From Musa acuminata AAA Group (Eukaryota > Streptophyta > Magnoliopsida > Zingiberales > Musaceae), in the NCBI RefSeq assembly GCF_036884655.1, contig NC_088357.1:4641001-4705000 (forward strand): a stretch of DNA of 64,000 nucleotides, given 5' to 3'. Positions 25,101-40,100 of this stretch are shown piece after piece (positions within the stretch are counted from its first letter, which is position 1; each line of letters starts with the position of its first letter). The notes under the pieces are model-generated. The model was not told the origin of the DNA. It saw only the letters and a list, made by a program, of their open reading frames with translations, and made no database searches. Position numbers and translations under genes: made by a program.

Positions 25101-28100
25101 AACTGTAGCCATGTTATTTTGAAGCCTAATTACATTATACAAGACTATAAGCTTTAATATAGGTGCTTGATTTTTATTTCAAGTAACTCAACTTTTTATG
25201 TTTGTTATCTTATTGGATAGATGATTGCATTGCATGGAAACACTTATGTAGTTCTTTCATAGTTTCATTGGCTTGAATCTCACATCCAAAGCTTTTAGGA
25301 TTTTGTTGTTAAAATGAAAATATCTTGTAAATTTGTCTTTGCTTACATTTTTGTATGATATCTTGGCAGGAGTTGTTTTTTGAAAATATACCAAATAAGA
25401 ATATATGACAACAAAATATATGTAACAAATACAAAATTAAGAATTTGATATAGAAGAGGATTGTGATTTGAAGGATCCTACATGACTTCTCCAATCAATG
25501 CAATAGAAGGAAAAGAGAACAGAAGAGATCATGTAATAGGACTCTACCTTAGTCTCCAAATATTTCTTTCTTATTATCAAATACTCTTTATTTGTTGCAC
25601 TTCCTCAGGAGATACGTGAAACAAGAACTGCATGTTGGAAATATGAGGGCTTGGAAGGTTAGAAGGTCTTTTGGTTGGATGGTTTCAGAAAAGAATAAGG
25701 AAACCAAAGAGAAATAGGGGACAAAAATTTCTATAATCCACAGTCTATCCTTTGTTACAACCTCCCATCCACATCATTGTAAATTGTTCAACTCAATCAT
25801 AGTTACTGAATCAGCCCTGAGTTGAAATCGGTTATAAAAGATGAGGCTGATGAGCAGTCAATTAGAAAATTGTCCAGGACTCTGTAGTTGATGTGTAGAA
25901 AAGGCATGAGGTATCCTGAATCAAGCCTTTTTTTAAGAACTAATTTTTTTGCACAGCCTCTATTTTAAGTTCCAGTCACTTGAAGTACCATTCAGTTTGT
26001 CTTGGGTAATACAATGGATAGGTTCATCAAAGTTGCGGTAGGTAACATAGAGGTCATTGGAGTTGGTTAGTGGTAAGAGTGAGACACTTTGACTGAAGGA
26101 TAAAGAGAGGTGAGTGAAGAGTTGAGAGCTATCAATAGGCATTTGATAAGGCTCAAATAGCTCATCAGACCTAGCCAGTTCTAAATGAGAGCTAAATTGA
26201 CTGGGATGCTAGGTGATCAAATACAGCTGGCTATTTAGGGGAGAAATAGCTGTGTATTTAGGGAGAGCTTGATTTGATGAGGAACTATATGACTATCCTT
26301 TCAAAACCTTGTGGAAAACATCTCCCTCAGGCAAGAACGAAGAGCCTCATGCTGATTCACTTAGTGTGCCTCTCTTGACAGATGAAGAGCTTCTAATACA
26401 ACCCCATGACAACCACCTATTGCTGAAGTACTTGTAGGCACTCCTTCCAATGGGGCTTGGATTCCGACTTGTTAGACACCTTTTTCCTTCAGTGGAATTC
26501 AGGATAAAGGTTTCATCAACAAATTTAATGGAGATAATTTTGTGCTTCATTTTTGTTGTCGAATGTCTATTTTAAATCTTTCAAGCAATGAGACATGTGG
26601 ATGCAGACAAGATTCTTGATACAATATCTCTCTCACTATTCCGATAGATTGATTCGTTGACATCAAGTTCTCTATGTTCATGTACATGAGGTGCACATGT
26701 AGATCTTGCTAATTCAGAGAAGATCCCATATATACGGATTTCAGAATGGATTTTTTTGTGGTTGAATATCCAGTGCGGTTTGATTTTAGTTAACATATAG
26801 GGTTCTGCATATTCTCCCATGAATATATTGTTAATAAGTTGATTTTGTTTATTACATCATTATCATAAAATCTCTAGATGTTCTACATCATATTGTTGAT
26901 ATAGGATTCTGCATTGTCTCTCATATTTAGTGTTTTGTTTGGGCTGGTAGATCTTGATGGAGAGCTATGAGCGGTTTTTGGAATTTGTGAACAGGAGTAA
27001 CGCTATTAGCCCCACAGTTGCTATGGAGACTGCTACTGCTTTACAGGTATGATGTGCTTTTGTCATTCACCTTTGCAGGCTTCATTATGTGTCAATTATT
27101 TTGGCTGATGGAATAGGATCTTGAAGAAATCTCACTTTTTCTCAAATGTATATTTTCTGTGATCAGATGAAGCTAGAACAGGTGACTCGAAGAGCCCAAG
27201 AACAATTTCACATGGTACTGGAAGAGCGAAGCAGGTTTATAGCACTATTATATTTTTCATTGTTTATAACACTCTGGTAACAAAGTTCAAATAATTATCT
27301 ACATGTTTATCGTAAGAAATTGCTGATATGGAAACTGTTGGTCATGAGCAACGAAAGCCATTTTGAGGATCAATATGATACCTTGCATATTTTCAGCATC
27401 ACTTCATTACAATGGATTTTGCAAGGTACTACATTTTTAAATGGTATCTAATATCGAGTTATAGTTGGCTAACAAATCAATACTATATGTTGGAATTGGA
27501 TCTGAGTTCGAGTATGTTGACCCAACCAGCCATTTGGAAAGAGGAACCAGAGGAAAAGAAAAAAAAATAAAGTAGGTATCCAGATGGTAATAGCATTCCT
27601 GAATTCTTATTCCTCAGCATTAAGACCTTAAGCTCTCAAGGTTCCCAGTGAAGCCTAGTTATAAAATTCTGGGCTTAATTGGCCTCAGAGCCAGATGAAA
27701 CACTTTTCTGGGAAACACTTGACGAGGATGTTTGACAGTTTAGCCACCATTTGGTACATAGCTACTGATGCTGAAATATTTGGTCCTCATACTAGTTATA
27801 CTTGGTGGTCATAGCTCCCAATGTAATTGAGACTTCTAGCAATTAAAATATTTGGTTATTATACTGGTTATACTCAGTTACCAGTTTGTGAGGCATACCT
27901 TATTTATTATCATTATAGAACACAAGCTTGGTTTATGATATATATGATATTATGGTAAATTTATTTTATGGTGTAAAAATATTATATCTGCAGTGCATTT
28001 ATTTGTCTTTTTATTTTTTGTCAGATTTGCACTTGATATTGATTTTGATGCTCCAAAAGTTAGGGTTCCTCTGAATCATAGTGCGTCTATAGTGAAAGGT

Positions 28101-31100
28101 AGCTTGTTTCTGCTGGATTTTGGGCATTTTACATTGCGTACCCGGGTAAGTTGTTGGAACTGAGTTCTTTTTGCAAGCTTTAATTTTCTGTTTGACTCAT
28201 ATTTTTGTATGTAACTGCAGGACGCGTTACGTGGTGAAAGGCAGGGTTTATACTCTCGCTTTTATATATCAGGAAGAGACATGGCTGCTTTTTTTATAGA
28301 TGACTTTTCCAAAGAGAAGGATCTCACTACTATGAATGATATGAGTCAAACTTCGACATCACCTACTTCGGAGGACATCTATCCGTTTTATTCTATTCTT
28401 GATCGTTGTGGCATGTCAGTTGTTGTTGATCAGGTATGTCAGTGTACTGATTACATTAGTTGTCGTTTACCAGTCACATGTTTTATGAGTTAGCTTATTG
28501 GGCATTGTTTTAGATTATCTCTGTTACTGAAATTTCTTATATTTCATATGTTTATGCACTAAAAGTAGATGCCCCCATTCAAAGACATGAAACATGCACA
28601 GCACAATGAGCGGATACATAAGCTTTTGTTTGAGTTTAATTATATGCTTGACATTATTTGTGGGTTGGTTGTGGAAAGTTAAGATTCTTTATTGAAGATT
28701 TCACAATGATGATAAGTCATAATAAATAAATTTTATTTAAAATGCTTTTGGATCATGGTTTAGATGAAAGATTAAAAAAATCTTAGTACAATACCAATAC
28801 CAGTTACAGCTGGATCTATAGTGGTACCTAGTGCTGGTATAGGCAGTATGCATTTGTACCAGTCAGATTACTAAAAGCACAGAGAGCTGCAAATGGAGTG
28901 GTGGCGGCAGTGGGGAGGAGGTGGTGGGGTGGTGGTCATGGAGGCGGGGTGGCGAGAGGAAGCAGAGGAGTGGTACCAGCAGAGGAAGATGTGAAAGAAA
29001 TTGTTATATAAGGTACCTTGAAAACCTGCTCCAAAATTGGCAAATTTGTCATCAGTGGATCTGAAATGACGTAGTTTCAGAACCCGAGGAATTATGAAAG
29101 CTAGTATGTGGTACTGCACTGCATAAATTGCATCATATGACATATATGTTGTGACACAAAAACTTATAACATGGTGCATAGCTTTAGAGGTTATGTACCA
29201 GTTTGATTTGCTTTCCAATATGCGGTGACATCATGGTTCCTTTTTCTTTGTGCCTCTAATACTTGGAGATATGATGGCATGACATTGGATTGGTGTGTAT
29301 AAACCCTTAAGTGAATTAAAGCCATAAGATTTATATTTAAATTGAAGCCTAGTACAAATACACGTATACATGTTATCAAGGATTGTTGTACCGTCTGAGT
29401 CGGTATGGTATGTGGCGGTATGTACCGGTTTGATCTGTCACTGAGACGCGGCTCGCTTGAGTCCCCGTCGGCATGCCCTGACGTATTGTTGTGTTGGTAC
29501 ACCTATATAGACCTGTACATACTGTATTGACAAATTTCTGAGATGGGTCTGGTATCTGAAATGACAAACCCTGCATGCTAGTGTATAAAATAGTTGAATA
29601 TGCTTGTTAAGATGGTTGTCTGCTTGTGCTGACATGTTTAATTCTATGTTGGATCTTTGGCTAACATCTTTTGTATGTTTCCCCTTCAATGTGCTTTTGA
29701 AGATCAAAGTACCCCATCCAAACTATCCATCAACCAGGGTTTCTATTCAAGTTCCCAACCTTGGTATTCATTTTTCTCCAGAAAGATATTGCAGAATAAC
29801 GGAACTCTTAGACATATTCTATGGCTTGAGTAAAAGCAATGAGCAGAACCTTAGTGGACAGCTGCAAACTGGTCATTCACCTTGGCATCCTGTTGATCTA
29901 GCAACTGATGCTAGAACTCTAGTTTGGCGGGTATAATCCTTGAATGGTTGATATATATATCACATTACACATATCTTAGGTTTCTATGCAACTAATTCTT
30001 TTATCTTTCTGTTCTCTGTTTTAAAGGGGCTTGGAAATTCTTTGGCTGAGTGGCATCCTTGTTATATTGTTTTATCTGGTTTGTATCTTTATGTTTTAGA
30101 ATCTGAAGTTTCTCACAACTATCAAAAATGTTTCCGGTAGGTTCAAGATTCTTGTTTTTCACTTTCATTAAGATTAGATGTAGATTCATTGCAATTATTT
30201 TTCGTGTATAATCTGTTATGTTGGTGAACTTTGCAGCATGGCTGGCCGACAGGTACTTGAAGTTCCACCAGCAAGTGTTGGGGGGTCAGCTTATGCTGTT
30301 GCTGTTAGCTTCAGGGGAGTTGATACTCAGAAGGTAACAGTTCAATGAAAAGAAATGAACTCTATATGTGCAGTCTATGACTTCTTTTGTCAAGAGGTTA
30401 ATAGTAATTTATCTACACTAAAAGAAATTTTAATACCAGCAAAATCTTTTGCTATCTTCTTGTATCTAGTACAAACTACAAAGTACTTGGTCTTAATCAA
30501 GGATTGCAGTTCTGGTCCGATCTGAGTTTTGATGGTTATTGATCAATATGGTTCATTGATGTGGATGGGAAGTTTGGTGTGCCAACACTGGTGGCTTTTG
30601 GTAGGGACAGTAAGACCAGTATTGTCCTTGCACCTTGTTGAGGTCTTGGTAGTGGAAAACTCAAAAGCCTTGAAGCTTCAGATAATAAAACTGACTTTAA
30701 TTAAACCATTGTGCAAGTTGAAAGGCAAACATCAAACTTTCGGATGCCAAAATAAATAGGATTTTGGTGCTTAAATATTGGTGGAATCCATTCCATGTAA
30801 GTGGGTCTGGGCCAACCAATATGTACAACTCAGTGACAGTTATACTTTTTGCAGCATGGAAAAAGTTTTGTGCTAGTTGCAAATGTTGGTTATTCCAAGT
30901 CTATCTTGCATGTGATGATTACTTGGGCTTTGATTGGAAATCACCTATTGCTGTCAAGTTAATTATGCCGGGAACTTTAACGAGGAACATATTTGACAAG
31001 CTAGCAAGTTTGATGAGATACGTATCTTGTCATTACTTCTTCAACGATGCTGGTGCAAAATATAATTGGATTTTAATCAAGGGAAAAGTCACACGTTATC

Positions 31101-34100
31101 TGGAGTCTGGACCATGCTTCGTCTTACTGGTTTGTATCGGTTTATTGATTAGTTGTTGGTATAGTACATACTGAGCTGTATCGACATATGATACATAGGA
31201 GTATACCATTGTACCACTCGTACCAATCCCTTCTTGGACCGGTATGTAGCACCCATACCGAGCGGCTTGCCATGGTATGGCGAACCTTGATCAGGACAAC
31301 AATTAAGTGCGTATCAGAGCTATCAATTAACTAGAAAGTCAAATATTCATTCCTGTTCTTTCAATGCCCAACTTTTCTTTTTCTGCATCATCAATTTATT
31401 ATTTCCATAATTGCATCTCATAGTTTGGTCATTTCATAGTGCATGTCCAACATTTCATTGTGCAGGCACTGGAATCAACTAATACTCTGATTATTGAATT
31501 TCATGATGAAGAATCAAAGGCTACCTGGCTGAAAGAACTTGTTCAAGCAACCTATCGTGCTTCTGTATCACTTTTAACTTATAATTCTTTTTTTGTGTTC
31601 TACCTTCAAGTTATACGTGAAATTTTGATTTTTTTTTGTTTTCGACAATAATTATGTCATGTTTTTCTAGGCTCCTCTTGCAATGGACATATTTGGAGAA
31701 TCAGTCAATAATAGTTCATCACAATCTAGTGAAGATCTTTTTAGTATTCCAGGGTCATCAGATCTTATTATCAATGGCACATTGATTGAAACTAAGTTGT
31801 CTATATATGGAAAAGTAAGATGTACTTTTAGTGTCCTTTTAATGATTTTCAATGTGCTGTTACTATTTCTTACTGTATTTGGTGATAGCCTACTTTTTGT
31901 TATTAAGCTCTCACTTGTTATGTTTTTCTTGCAGTTGGATAGAAATTCTAATACTGCAGAGGGTCCAATCATAGAATTGATTGCTAGTGGAGGAAAGGTC
32001 AGCATTTTTGTTGAGAATAGTTTTAGGTTTTCTCCCCTTTTCCTTCCATTTGGACTTGGATAGTTCTGCATTGGCTGAAATGCACTTACAATGGTACATA
32101 TTTGCTATATCATAGGCTTAGTCTATTGTTATGATCTACACATGGCTTTGCATCTGATAGAAGACCATCCACCAATCCCTGCAACATTGTCACATCGAAG
32201 GAAATCCATGACAGTTACAAGGCTAATCTTCAGTGTGGAGGATTTACTTGGTAGTATTTACTTTGTAGTAATCCTGTTTTTTGAGGGTTAGTCACATGAA
32301 GAATTGAAGATCAAGATCTTGGTAAAGCAAGGCTTTTGTGAGTTGTGGAGAATAGTAGCAACTTGTGTTACAAGGCTAACCTTCAGTGTGGAGGATTTAC
32401 TTTGTAGTAATCCTGTGTTTTGAGGGTTAGTCACATGAAGAATTGAAGATCAATATCTTGGTAAAGCAAGGCTTTTGTGAGTTGTGGAGAATAGTAGCAA
32501 CTTGTGTTGGGAAATTTTGGGGGCAACATCACATGCGCAGCGGAAGAACATTAAAAACAAAATCTTCAATTTTTCAAAGATGTGTTCGTCGTCGTGCTAA
32601 GATTGGTGTGCAAAATCTGCGAAACTTAAAACTGCGTATATGAAAGATTGTGTTACCTAGGGAGATCGTATATCCCTGAATCCCTACCGATCTCTAAGAG
32701 AGGGTGAAGGAGGTCAGGAGTTCTCCTCTCTAGTGGTGATCCATATAGCAGGGCTGCGACGATGCTCCTTGAATCTCCAGGCTTGCTATCTGAGGAGGAG
32801 AAAAGGAGGAGAATAGGAGAGGCAACCCAAAAAGCTCTAGCCTATGAACCATTGGTTCCCTCCTATTTATAGAGGTTTCCTGTCAACATAACCATAATGG
32901 ATCCTGCTCTATTGGGTATTAGATCTCCATCCAACTACCCAAGCCTCTTATATTAGTGGATCTCTATTTAATAATCTCTCATTGGCTCTTATTGGATTTC
33001 ATCCATAGGATCCAATAATTCAGGGGCTTATTGGATATCCAATAAGATAGGAGCTCCGACGGATAACTCATATCCGAACCTCTACTCATCGCAACGCTTA
33101 CCATATGTGTGTGACCCTATACGCCCAATATCGAGTTGGCCGTGACTCATACATATCAGAAATAGCTGACATTGGACGTACTAGACCACTACGCTGCAGT
33201 CCCCAAACGATACAAGTGAATCAAATCCATTGGATCTGTCTGTCCTTAGTTATCATATACCTATAGTCCCTCATCCATCTAATATCCCAAAGACTATATA
33301 CCAGGTATGGTGCTATTAGACGTATACGATTTTTGCTCGAGTCTCGCTCTAATCGGATTCTCCCGGAGAACTCTTTCTCTCTCAATCCGAATGACCCTGG
33401 TCAGGAATTTTGTTTGAGCAAGAACATATGAGACATTCCTCTCATGACACCGAGAGTAGATGATCCTCTATCGACACTCAATAGTCCTCGTAAGGTTGAC
33501 TACCACTCCCGATGACCGATTGTACTAGATTTGGAACCTCCAGACCTATAAGTCCGGTATCAAAGAGTGGAGTACTCATTCAGGACATCCTTAGTGTCTC
33601 AAGTCTAAGGATCAGATACACCACTAGGACTACGGAATCGCTATTTGACAATAAGACATCATCAACTATCTTGCATTCCGTAAACGGAACAATCAGTGAA
33701 CTCATTCTCCAATAAGCACCTGTACTGTATCCTTAGTGTCTCCACACGAGCAACGATGAGACCAACTGCATCCATCATATGGACGGGTATACAGCACACC
33801 AATGTATCCGGTTATCTCGATGTCCCTCTCGAGTAACGTATGACCGGGATTATTTAGGATCCGTGTTTGAAGTCGAATCGGTCTCATTATCGTGATCTCA
33901 TCACGATCCGATTCCCATTGCACAGATCCATGGACATCACAGTATATTTATGTATATATGCAACAATCAATATAAAGTGATAAAATAACAAAATATAATA
34001 AGCAAAAAGACTGCGTGTCATGTCACACATGCCATCACTCATATAATTGGTTTGCAGGGCACCTATGACTAGCAACTTGTTCCTTCTAACTATTGAGATG

Positions 34101-37100
34101 ATAGTGTGGATGTACTACTTATGGCATATCCGATCACCCAAGGGTGAGGAGTTGATGATTGTTGATTAAAGCAACAACTTTTGAATCAATTCTCTTCATC
34201 CAGTTAAGAATTGAGGGTTTTAGCATGTTATGAAAAATGGTTATAAGTAAAACAAGGTTAACAATTCGTAGTAATTATTGAAAAATTTGTTTTCTTCTAG
34301 TTTATAGTCATGATTTAATGTGCATAAAGTTTTAGTCCTTAACATCAAAGCTTTTGAGCATTTTTACATATTGGAATGTTTGTCTACAGAGTATCATAGA
34401 AAGATACCATAAAAATATAAATTTTCCACACCGTTATGTGGAAGTTCTGTAACAGCTGGATGCATATGCTTTTGGAGTCCTTAAATGTTGATAGTTGATA
34501 CAATACCCCATATTTGCAGGTAGATGCCATTATGGTTGCTATACTGCATCCTAGGATGGAGTGTGACCAATTTTATACAGAACAGTGTCAGCTGTTATTT
34601 GGAACCTTGCTGTGAGATATTATTAAAAAAACCTTGATATCCTGTCTTTCTTGAGCAACTAGATGAAGTGGCACTGAAATAATTAGGTCCATAATTGTTT
34701 GCATATATTATATCATTTGGTAATCAATGTCTTGGTGGGCAAATATTATTCAGTACTTCTGACTAAATTTCTTTTTGCTCAATATATCCATTTTCTGTGT
34801 TTACTTTGTAAGCCACAGTTGATATTGGAAAGTTCTGCCTTTAAGTTTCAAGTTTGTTTTTGAAATAGGTGAACTTTACTCGATCTGCAAGTGACCTGAT
34901 CGTGAAAATGAAGCTGCATTCTTTGAAGATTAAAGATGAACTTCAAGGTTGTCTGTCAAATTTTCCAGAATATCTAGTGTGTTCTGTGATGAGCGATAAA
35001 TTAAAAGCTCGGAAATCTGATACATTAGATGTCAGTGAAACAATTTTTGAACCTTTTTCCCTGGAAGAAGATGATTGCTTTACAGATGCATTGCCTGATT
35101 TCCTTTCTACTCCTGATCAGAGCTCTTGTTCAAACTACATTGACCTGGCAAGCAATTTAGGGCCTGGTGCTGATCATTTTGAGAATCATGCTGGAGTCAA
35201 CCATAATGATCCTTCAGATCATGATAAAGACCACGTGAATGGGAAGGCTGCTGAGATATTTTATGAAGCACAAGACAGTAATATATCTGATTTTGTGGCC
35301 ATTACATTTTTGACTAGGTATCCCGATTCACGTCTGTATGTTGGTATTGACACTCAGGTAGATAATTGTATTCTCTTGAATTATCTTATATGAGCCAATT
35401 TCGATCAGATCCACTGTGTAACATAATCTGGTGATAATTTTATTTCATGTCTTACAGATGATTATCCGAATGTCTGCTTTAGAATTTTTCTGCAACAGGC
35501 CGACACTTGTTGCTTTGATCGAATTTGGCTTTGACCTGAGCATGGTTAATTATAGAGAAAGCTCCGAAAATTGTACTGATGTTGCAACACCCAACACAAA
35601 ATGCACTGAGAAGAAGGAAGAAAACTGTCGGACTCTAGTTAAAGGATTGCTTGGTCATGGAAAGAGTCGGGTAGTTTTCAATCTGATTATGGATGTTGAC
35701 AGTTTCTGTGTGTTTCTTAACAAGGAGGATGGTTCTCAACTTGCAATGTTCATACAAGAAAGTTTTCTGCTGGATCTGAAGGTAACAACAATATATTGCA
35801 GGCGCAATGAACTGTGTACAGTATGTGAATGCCATTTTTTGTTATAGTTAATTTGGCTACATGGATTGATATCATAATAAGAACAATCTCATTTTTCTGA
35901 TTCCTTGTTATCTTTTTATGCAGTTTAGAACTCGTCGTGACATGTTGTACAACTTTTTGCCCTCATGTAATTCAGGTACATCCAGGTTCTATCTCCATTG
36001 ATGGTACACTTGGAAATACGAGGCTTCGCGATATGTCACTTGGCCCAGATAGTCAATGGAGCTGGCTTTGTGATATTCGTCACCAAGGGATTGAGTCTCT
36101 TATCAAGGTATTTTATTTTTCATTTTCACCATTGTATTTCTCTTGGTTACGTTGATCTGGATCTTGCTGTTAGGAAACTAACAGTTTAATGCTTCCGTAG
36201 ATTCTCAAAGAACAATAAAGGTTCTGAGGAGCAAATTTGTGTTTGGCATTACCCTATGAGATTTGTGACTGATTTAGTTTGCATGACCTTTTCATAGCAA
36301 ATACAAGTAGTTGACAGTTTTGTTCAAAGGAGATTTTGTTTATTGGCCATTATATCTATCCAGCAAGCTATTGCTTATAAAACGGAAGTGGGACAATCAG
36401 AATATGGTGGATCATCTGAAGTCACACATCACTGAATGTCTCTTGGATAAAAAAATCTTTATATAGCAATCATAAGATTGCATATGCATTGAGTTTGCAT
36501 GGTTGAGACTTGAGAGTTACTAAATGACATGCAATAGTTGCTATATAAGAAGTGATAATGTTGATGGAACATGTTATAATCCATTGTCAGACAGATATGG
36601 TACTTAAGCACAACACTGTGTTCCATTGTAGAGCACTGGGAAAATAATATAAGAGATATATCATGTGTTGGTATTATGTTGGTTTTGTTGATGTTTGTGG
36701 TTGGACTGGTAAATGCTAGTTGATAGTGTTTGATATTTGAATCCTTGACGGCTATTATTGCCCTCTTTCTTGGTCAATCTGCAGAATATTTGGGTATGCT
36801 ATTGTTGATTAGAAATGTATTTTGTTGTGTGTAATTCAGTGGCTAACAAATTGTTCTCTATCTTCTCTTTTGTCCAGTTCACATTCCACTCTTACAGTAC
36901 TGAAGATGACGATTACCAAGGGCATGATTACAGCTTGAGTGGACGTCTTTCAGCAGTACGCATTGTTTTTCTGTACCGTTTTGTTCAGGAGGTATGTGAT
37001 TGCTTAAGTGACCAGCATTACATGCTTTTACTCTGTGAATCCTCAAATTCTTGGAAGCCTCATGCCCAATCTTGCATGCTTCACTGTCATGGTCAATCGT

Positions 37101-40100
37101 GTGCATGAAGCAATTGTGAGGCTTACACTTAGATAGCTTCATAGCATACTTCATTTCAGGGCTTTATTGAGTTTAATTCTCTTTTGTGATTGGCTAATCT
37201 CCTTTCAGAGTCTGTGCTGATATTCAATGTCCACCCAAAAACATGCAGATAACTTCATATTTTATGGAGCTTGCTTCTCCGCACACTGAAGAAGCAATTA
37301 AGCTTGTGGACAAGGTTGGGGGTTTTGAATGGCTTATTCAGAAATATGAGATCGATGGTGCAACTGCTGTTAAACTGGACCTATCCTTGGACACTCCAAT
37401 AATTATTGTGCCCATGAATTCCATGAGTAATGAGTTCGTATCTGTGATCCTATTACCAAAAACACTGTTGGATTCTGCTTAACATACCTTGCTAGCTAAA
37501 TTTTCCCTTGGCATGCATCTTTGTATCATGCAATGATATGCTAGTGCATGCTGATGCATGTCACTCTGTCATGTAATGCTGTTGCATCATATTCACTGAC
37601 ATGCAACAAAAGACCTGCTACATGCTTTCTCTGGAGGGTATGCACCATTTGGAGAGCTGGCTAGTCTGGGCTTGGCACGTGACAATTTAACCTTTGCTCA
37701 ACCAACATTGTGTTTCATTAGTGTGCTCTTTTTTAAATAATTGATAGCTGTATACAAAAGGAGTGAGCTTTTGTATTACTTAAATCATAAAACTTATCAG
37801 TGAATCCTGCCTTTTCTTTTTATACTTTTGTAAAAGTTAGGTCCCTTTTGTTTTTTATTATAGAAGAATGTTATTACGTTGCTTGAATCAATGAAAACTT
37901 TTTGGTGGATTCCCATTTTCTTTTAATTTTTTCACGAAAGTCCTCAAAACTTTGAAATTTTCTTATGGATTCTTAGTTGTTTTTGGGACCCTAATACACA
38001 AATAATTACAAATTTGGTCATGAAATGACCAGGTGGAAAAATATTGTTCTCTCTTTTTGTTTTCTGGGTTTGCTGTTGTGGCTATAGGCCCTTCAAAGTC
38101 CAAATAAATAATTGCTTTTTTTTATGTACAACCTCGTGGTGCTTTGTTTGTTCTTTCTATAAGAAATATTATGTTTCTTGGTATCTATAACGTTAGACTT
38201 CTTTAGTATAAATTTTATATCTATTCGTAGTATAGAACTATAGATGACCTATGAACGTGAGAAGACTAGTTCTGTGATACTCTGGTTTCTGCATTGGACC
38301 ATGAACTGTTATGGAAGTTCAATGTGGTGGATGAATATTGCTTTTCATCCACCCAAAATTATTTAGAATATCTAGTTATTTTGTGAGCTGTTTATATTAG
38401 CTGTTTGATGATGCAGTGCTTACTATTCACTGCTTTCTAATTAGTGGAAGTCTACATACAACTCTATTTGGTGCAGTTATATGCAACTAGATCTTGGACA
38501 ACTCCAAGTGAAGAACAGTTTTAGTTGGCATGGTTGCAAGGAAAACAATCCCTCAGCTATACATCTTGATATTCTTCATGCTGAGGTATTTCTGTAATGT
38601 GGAACAACTTTCACATTCTATGGTGTCTTAAAGTGAGCAGCACCAGACTGTATAATATTTAAACTTGCAGATTCATGGAATTAACATGGCAGTTGGAGTT
38701 GGTGGAGTTTTAGGGAAACCTTTGATACGAGAAGGTCATGGTATTCATATTGAGGTGCGACGAAGCTTGAGAGATGTCTTCCGTAAAGTTCCAAACCTTT
38801 CTCTGAAAGTACAGGTGATTATTCTATTTATTATAATCTTGTCTATTTATATATAATCTCTCTATTCATAAAATGATGTCTCATTTGTTCAGTTGGTAAT
38901 TCTTTGTTTCATAATTTGGTTGGATTGTTAGTATATTTCATGAAATGAACGTTTTGGATAAACAATCTTCATGTTCATAGTTGTTTATTTGCTATTTGTA
39001 ATTTTGCATACTGTTTAAGTTGCAGAAAGTGAGATAATTCGTTTCTCCTCGAGTACAATTGAGTGTTCGTTTGGAGATGTTTTGTATGTTAGGCTGAAAT
39101 CTATTTCATAATTGTTTTGACTGGTTATTGTACACAGATTCTATGCTACAGCAAATCCTTGTTGGACTGTTTCAGTTTTAAATGTGTTTAGTAGTGGATT
39201 GTGGGCAACTGGACACTGCTATGTTTTGCTAGTTCTAAGTCAAACCATGCAGTTGGAGGAACCACTCACTATATTTGTCAGTTTTTGTTTGTTATCTTTG
39301 TCTGTGTTAATTAAGTTGTAAATACAGATTGTTATCATCCTTTGTGCGACTTTAATTTATGAGTTGTCTGTGTCCTGCATTATTTTATCTATCTTGGTGG
39401 AATCATTTTCTTAATTGTTGTGCTGGTACATATGAGTATGTTATACTTATACTGAACATGTTGAAGTGACAGACAAGGTACTCCACATTTTCAATTTAAC
39501 ATGATATAACATCTTTCACAGGTTTAAGCACATCAAACTAAAGTGTCAAATAGCTGAAAGATGATTAAATCTATAAATTAGTGAGAAAATGAGAAAGATA
39601 GGAGATTATGAGTTGGAAGATGAAGATTAGAAGCTGAAAGAAATATCCATCATGTCACAAGGTCACTGGGCCTTAAATAATACTCTTCTTCCATCCAAAA
39701 CTTAAGGTCATGCATATTCCCATCTAAGACAAACAACGCACTGCTTTTAAAACTATGTAAGACATGGACTTCATCTCCTCATTACCGAACTTTTCTAAAA
39801 TCTCTAAAAATGAGATTTCTACCTTATGTTATCATCTTTTCCAAGTAAACAAAGGTAAAAACAAATTAATCATGAGATCAAACTTATCCTACACAAATAC
39901 AACTTTTAAAAATTAATGCAAAAATATCACACTAAAACTAAATACGTAACAATAATTAATTGTTCCTACACTCAACGAAGCTAAAAAATCCTTTGACTTC
40001 TTGAATCGAATGAATTAATTTGTTTTCCATGTCATGGAGCTCATCCTTGATATATCATGGTGGAGTCTTACTGGTTTTGAACAGCAAAATTTTCTTGGAC

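Larger units (their letters stand above)
26951..31997 (+). other. VPS13: VPS13 exons 16-25: VPS13 body and PH domain (residues 598-1010)
   Basis: Exons: 26951-27046, 27167-27234, 28025-28145, 28221-28433, 29703-29930, 30027-30136, 30237-30333, 31466-31564, 31671-31814, 31935-31997. Exons 16-17 encode [20 protein letters not shown] and a charged helix. Exons 18-20 carry VPS13 beta-strand repeats ([27 protein letters not shown]). Exons 21-23 form a PH domain: strand start [20 protein letters not shown], and the C-terminal helix with the diagnostic Trp in [20 protein letters not shown]. In the family, PH domains bind phosphoinositides or proteins and help place the bridge. Exon 25 ends ELIASGGK, which joins [10 protein letters not shown] of exon 26 across the LTR-containing intron. 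Confidence 0.9.

Noticed and set aside
29191..29707. Overlapping minus-strand frames of 66-103 codons
   Set aside because: They coincide with MITE copy D and antisense intron sequence, with no domain.
31667..32071. 134-codon minus-strand frame
   Set aside because: Antisense of VPS13 exons 24-25, which have conserved sequence and proper splice sites on the plus strand.
32505..34074. Complete retrotransposon
   Set aside because: No gag or pol reading frames and only one set of TG...CA ends; a solo LTR fits better.
34520..34613. Open segment after ttgcag ([18 protein letters not shown]...) as an additional VPS13 exon after exon 25
   Set aside because: It ends in TGA, has no usable donor, and the known VPS13 order joins ELIASGGK directly to [10 protein letters not shown] of 34869.
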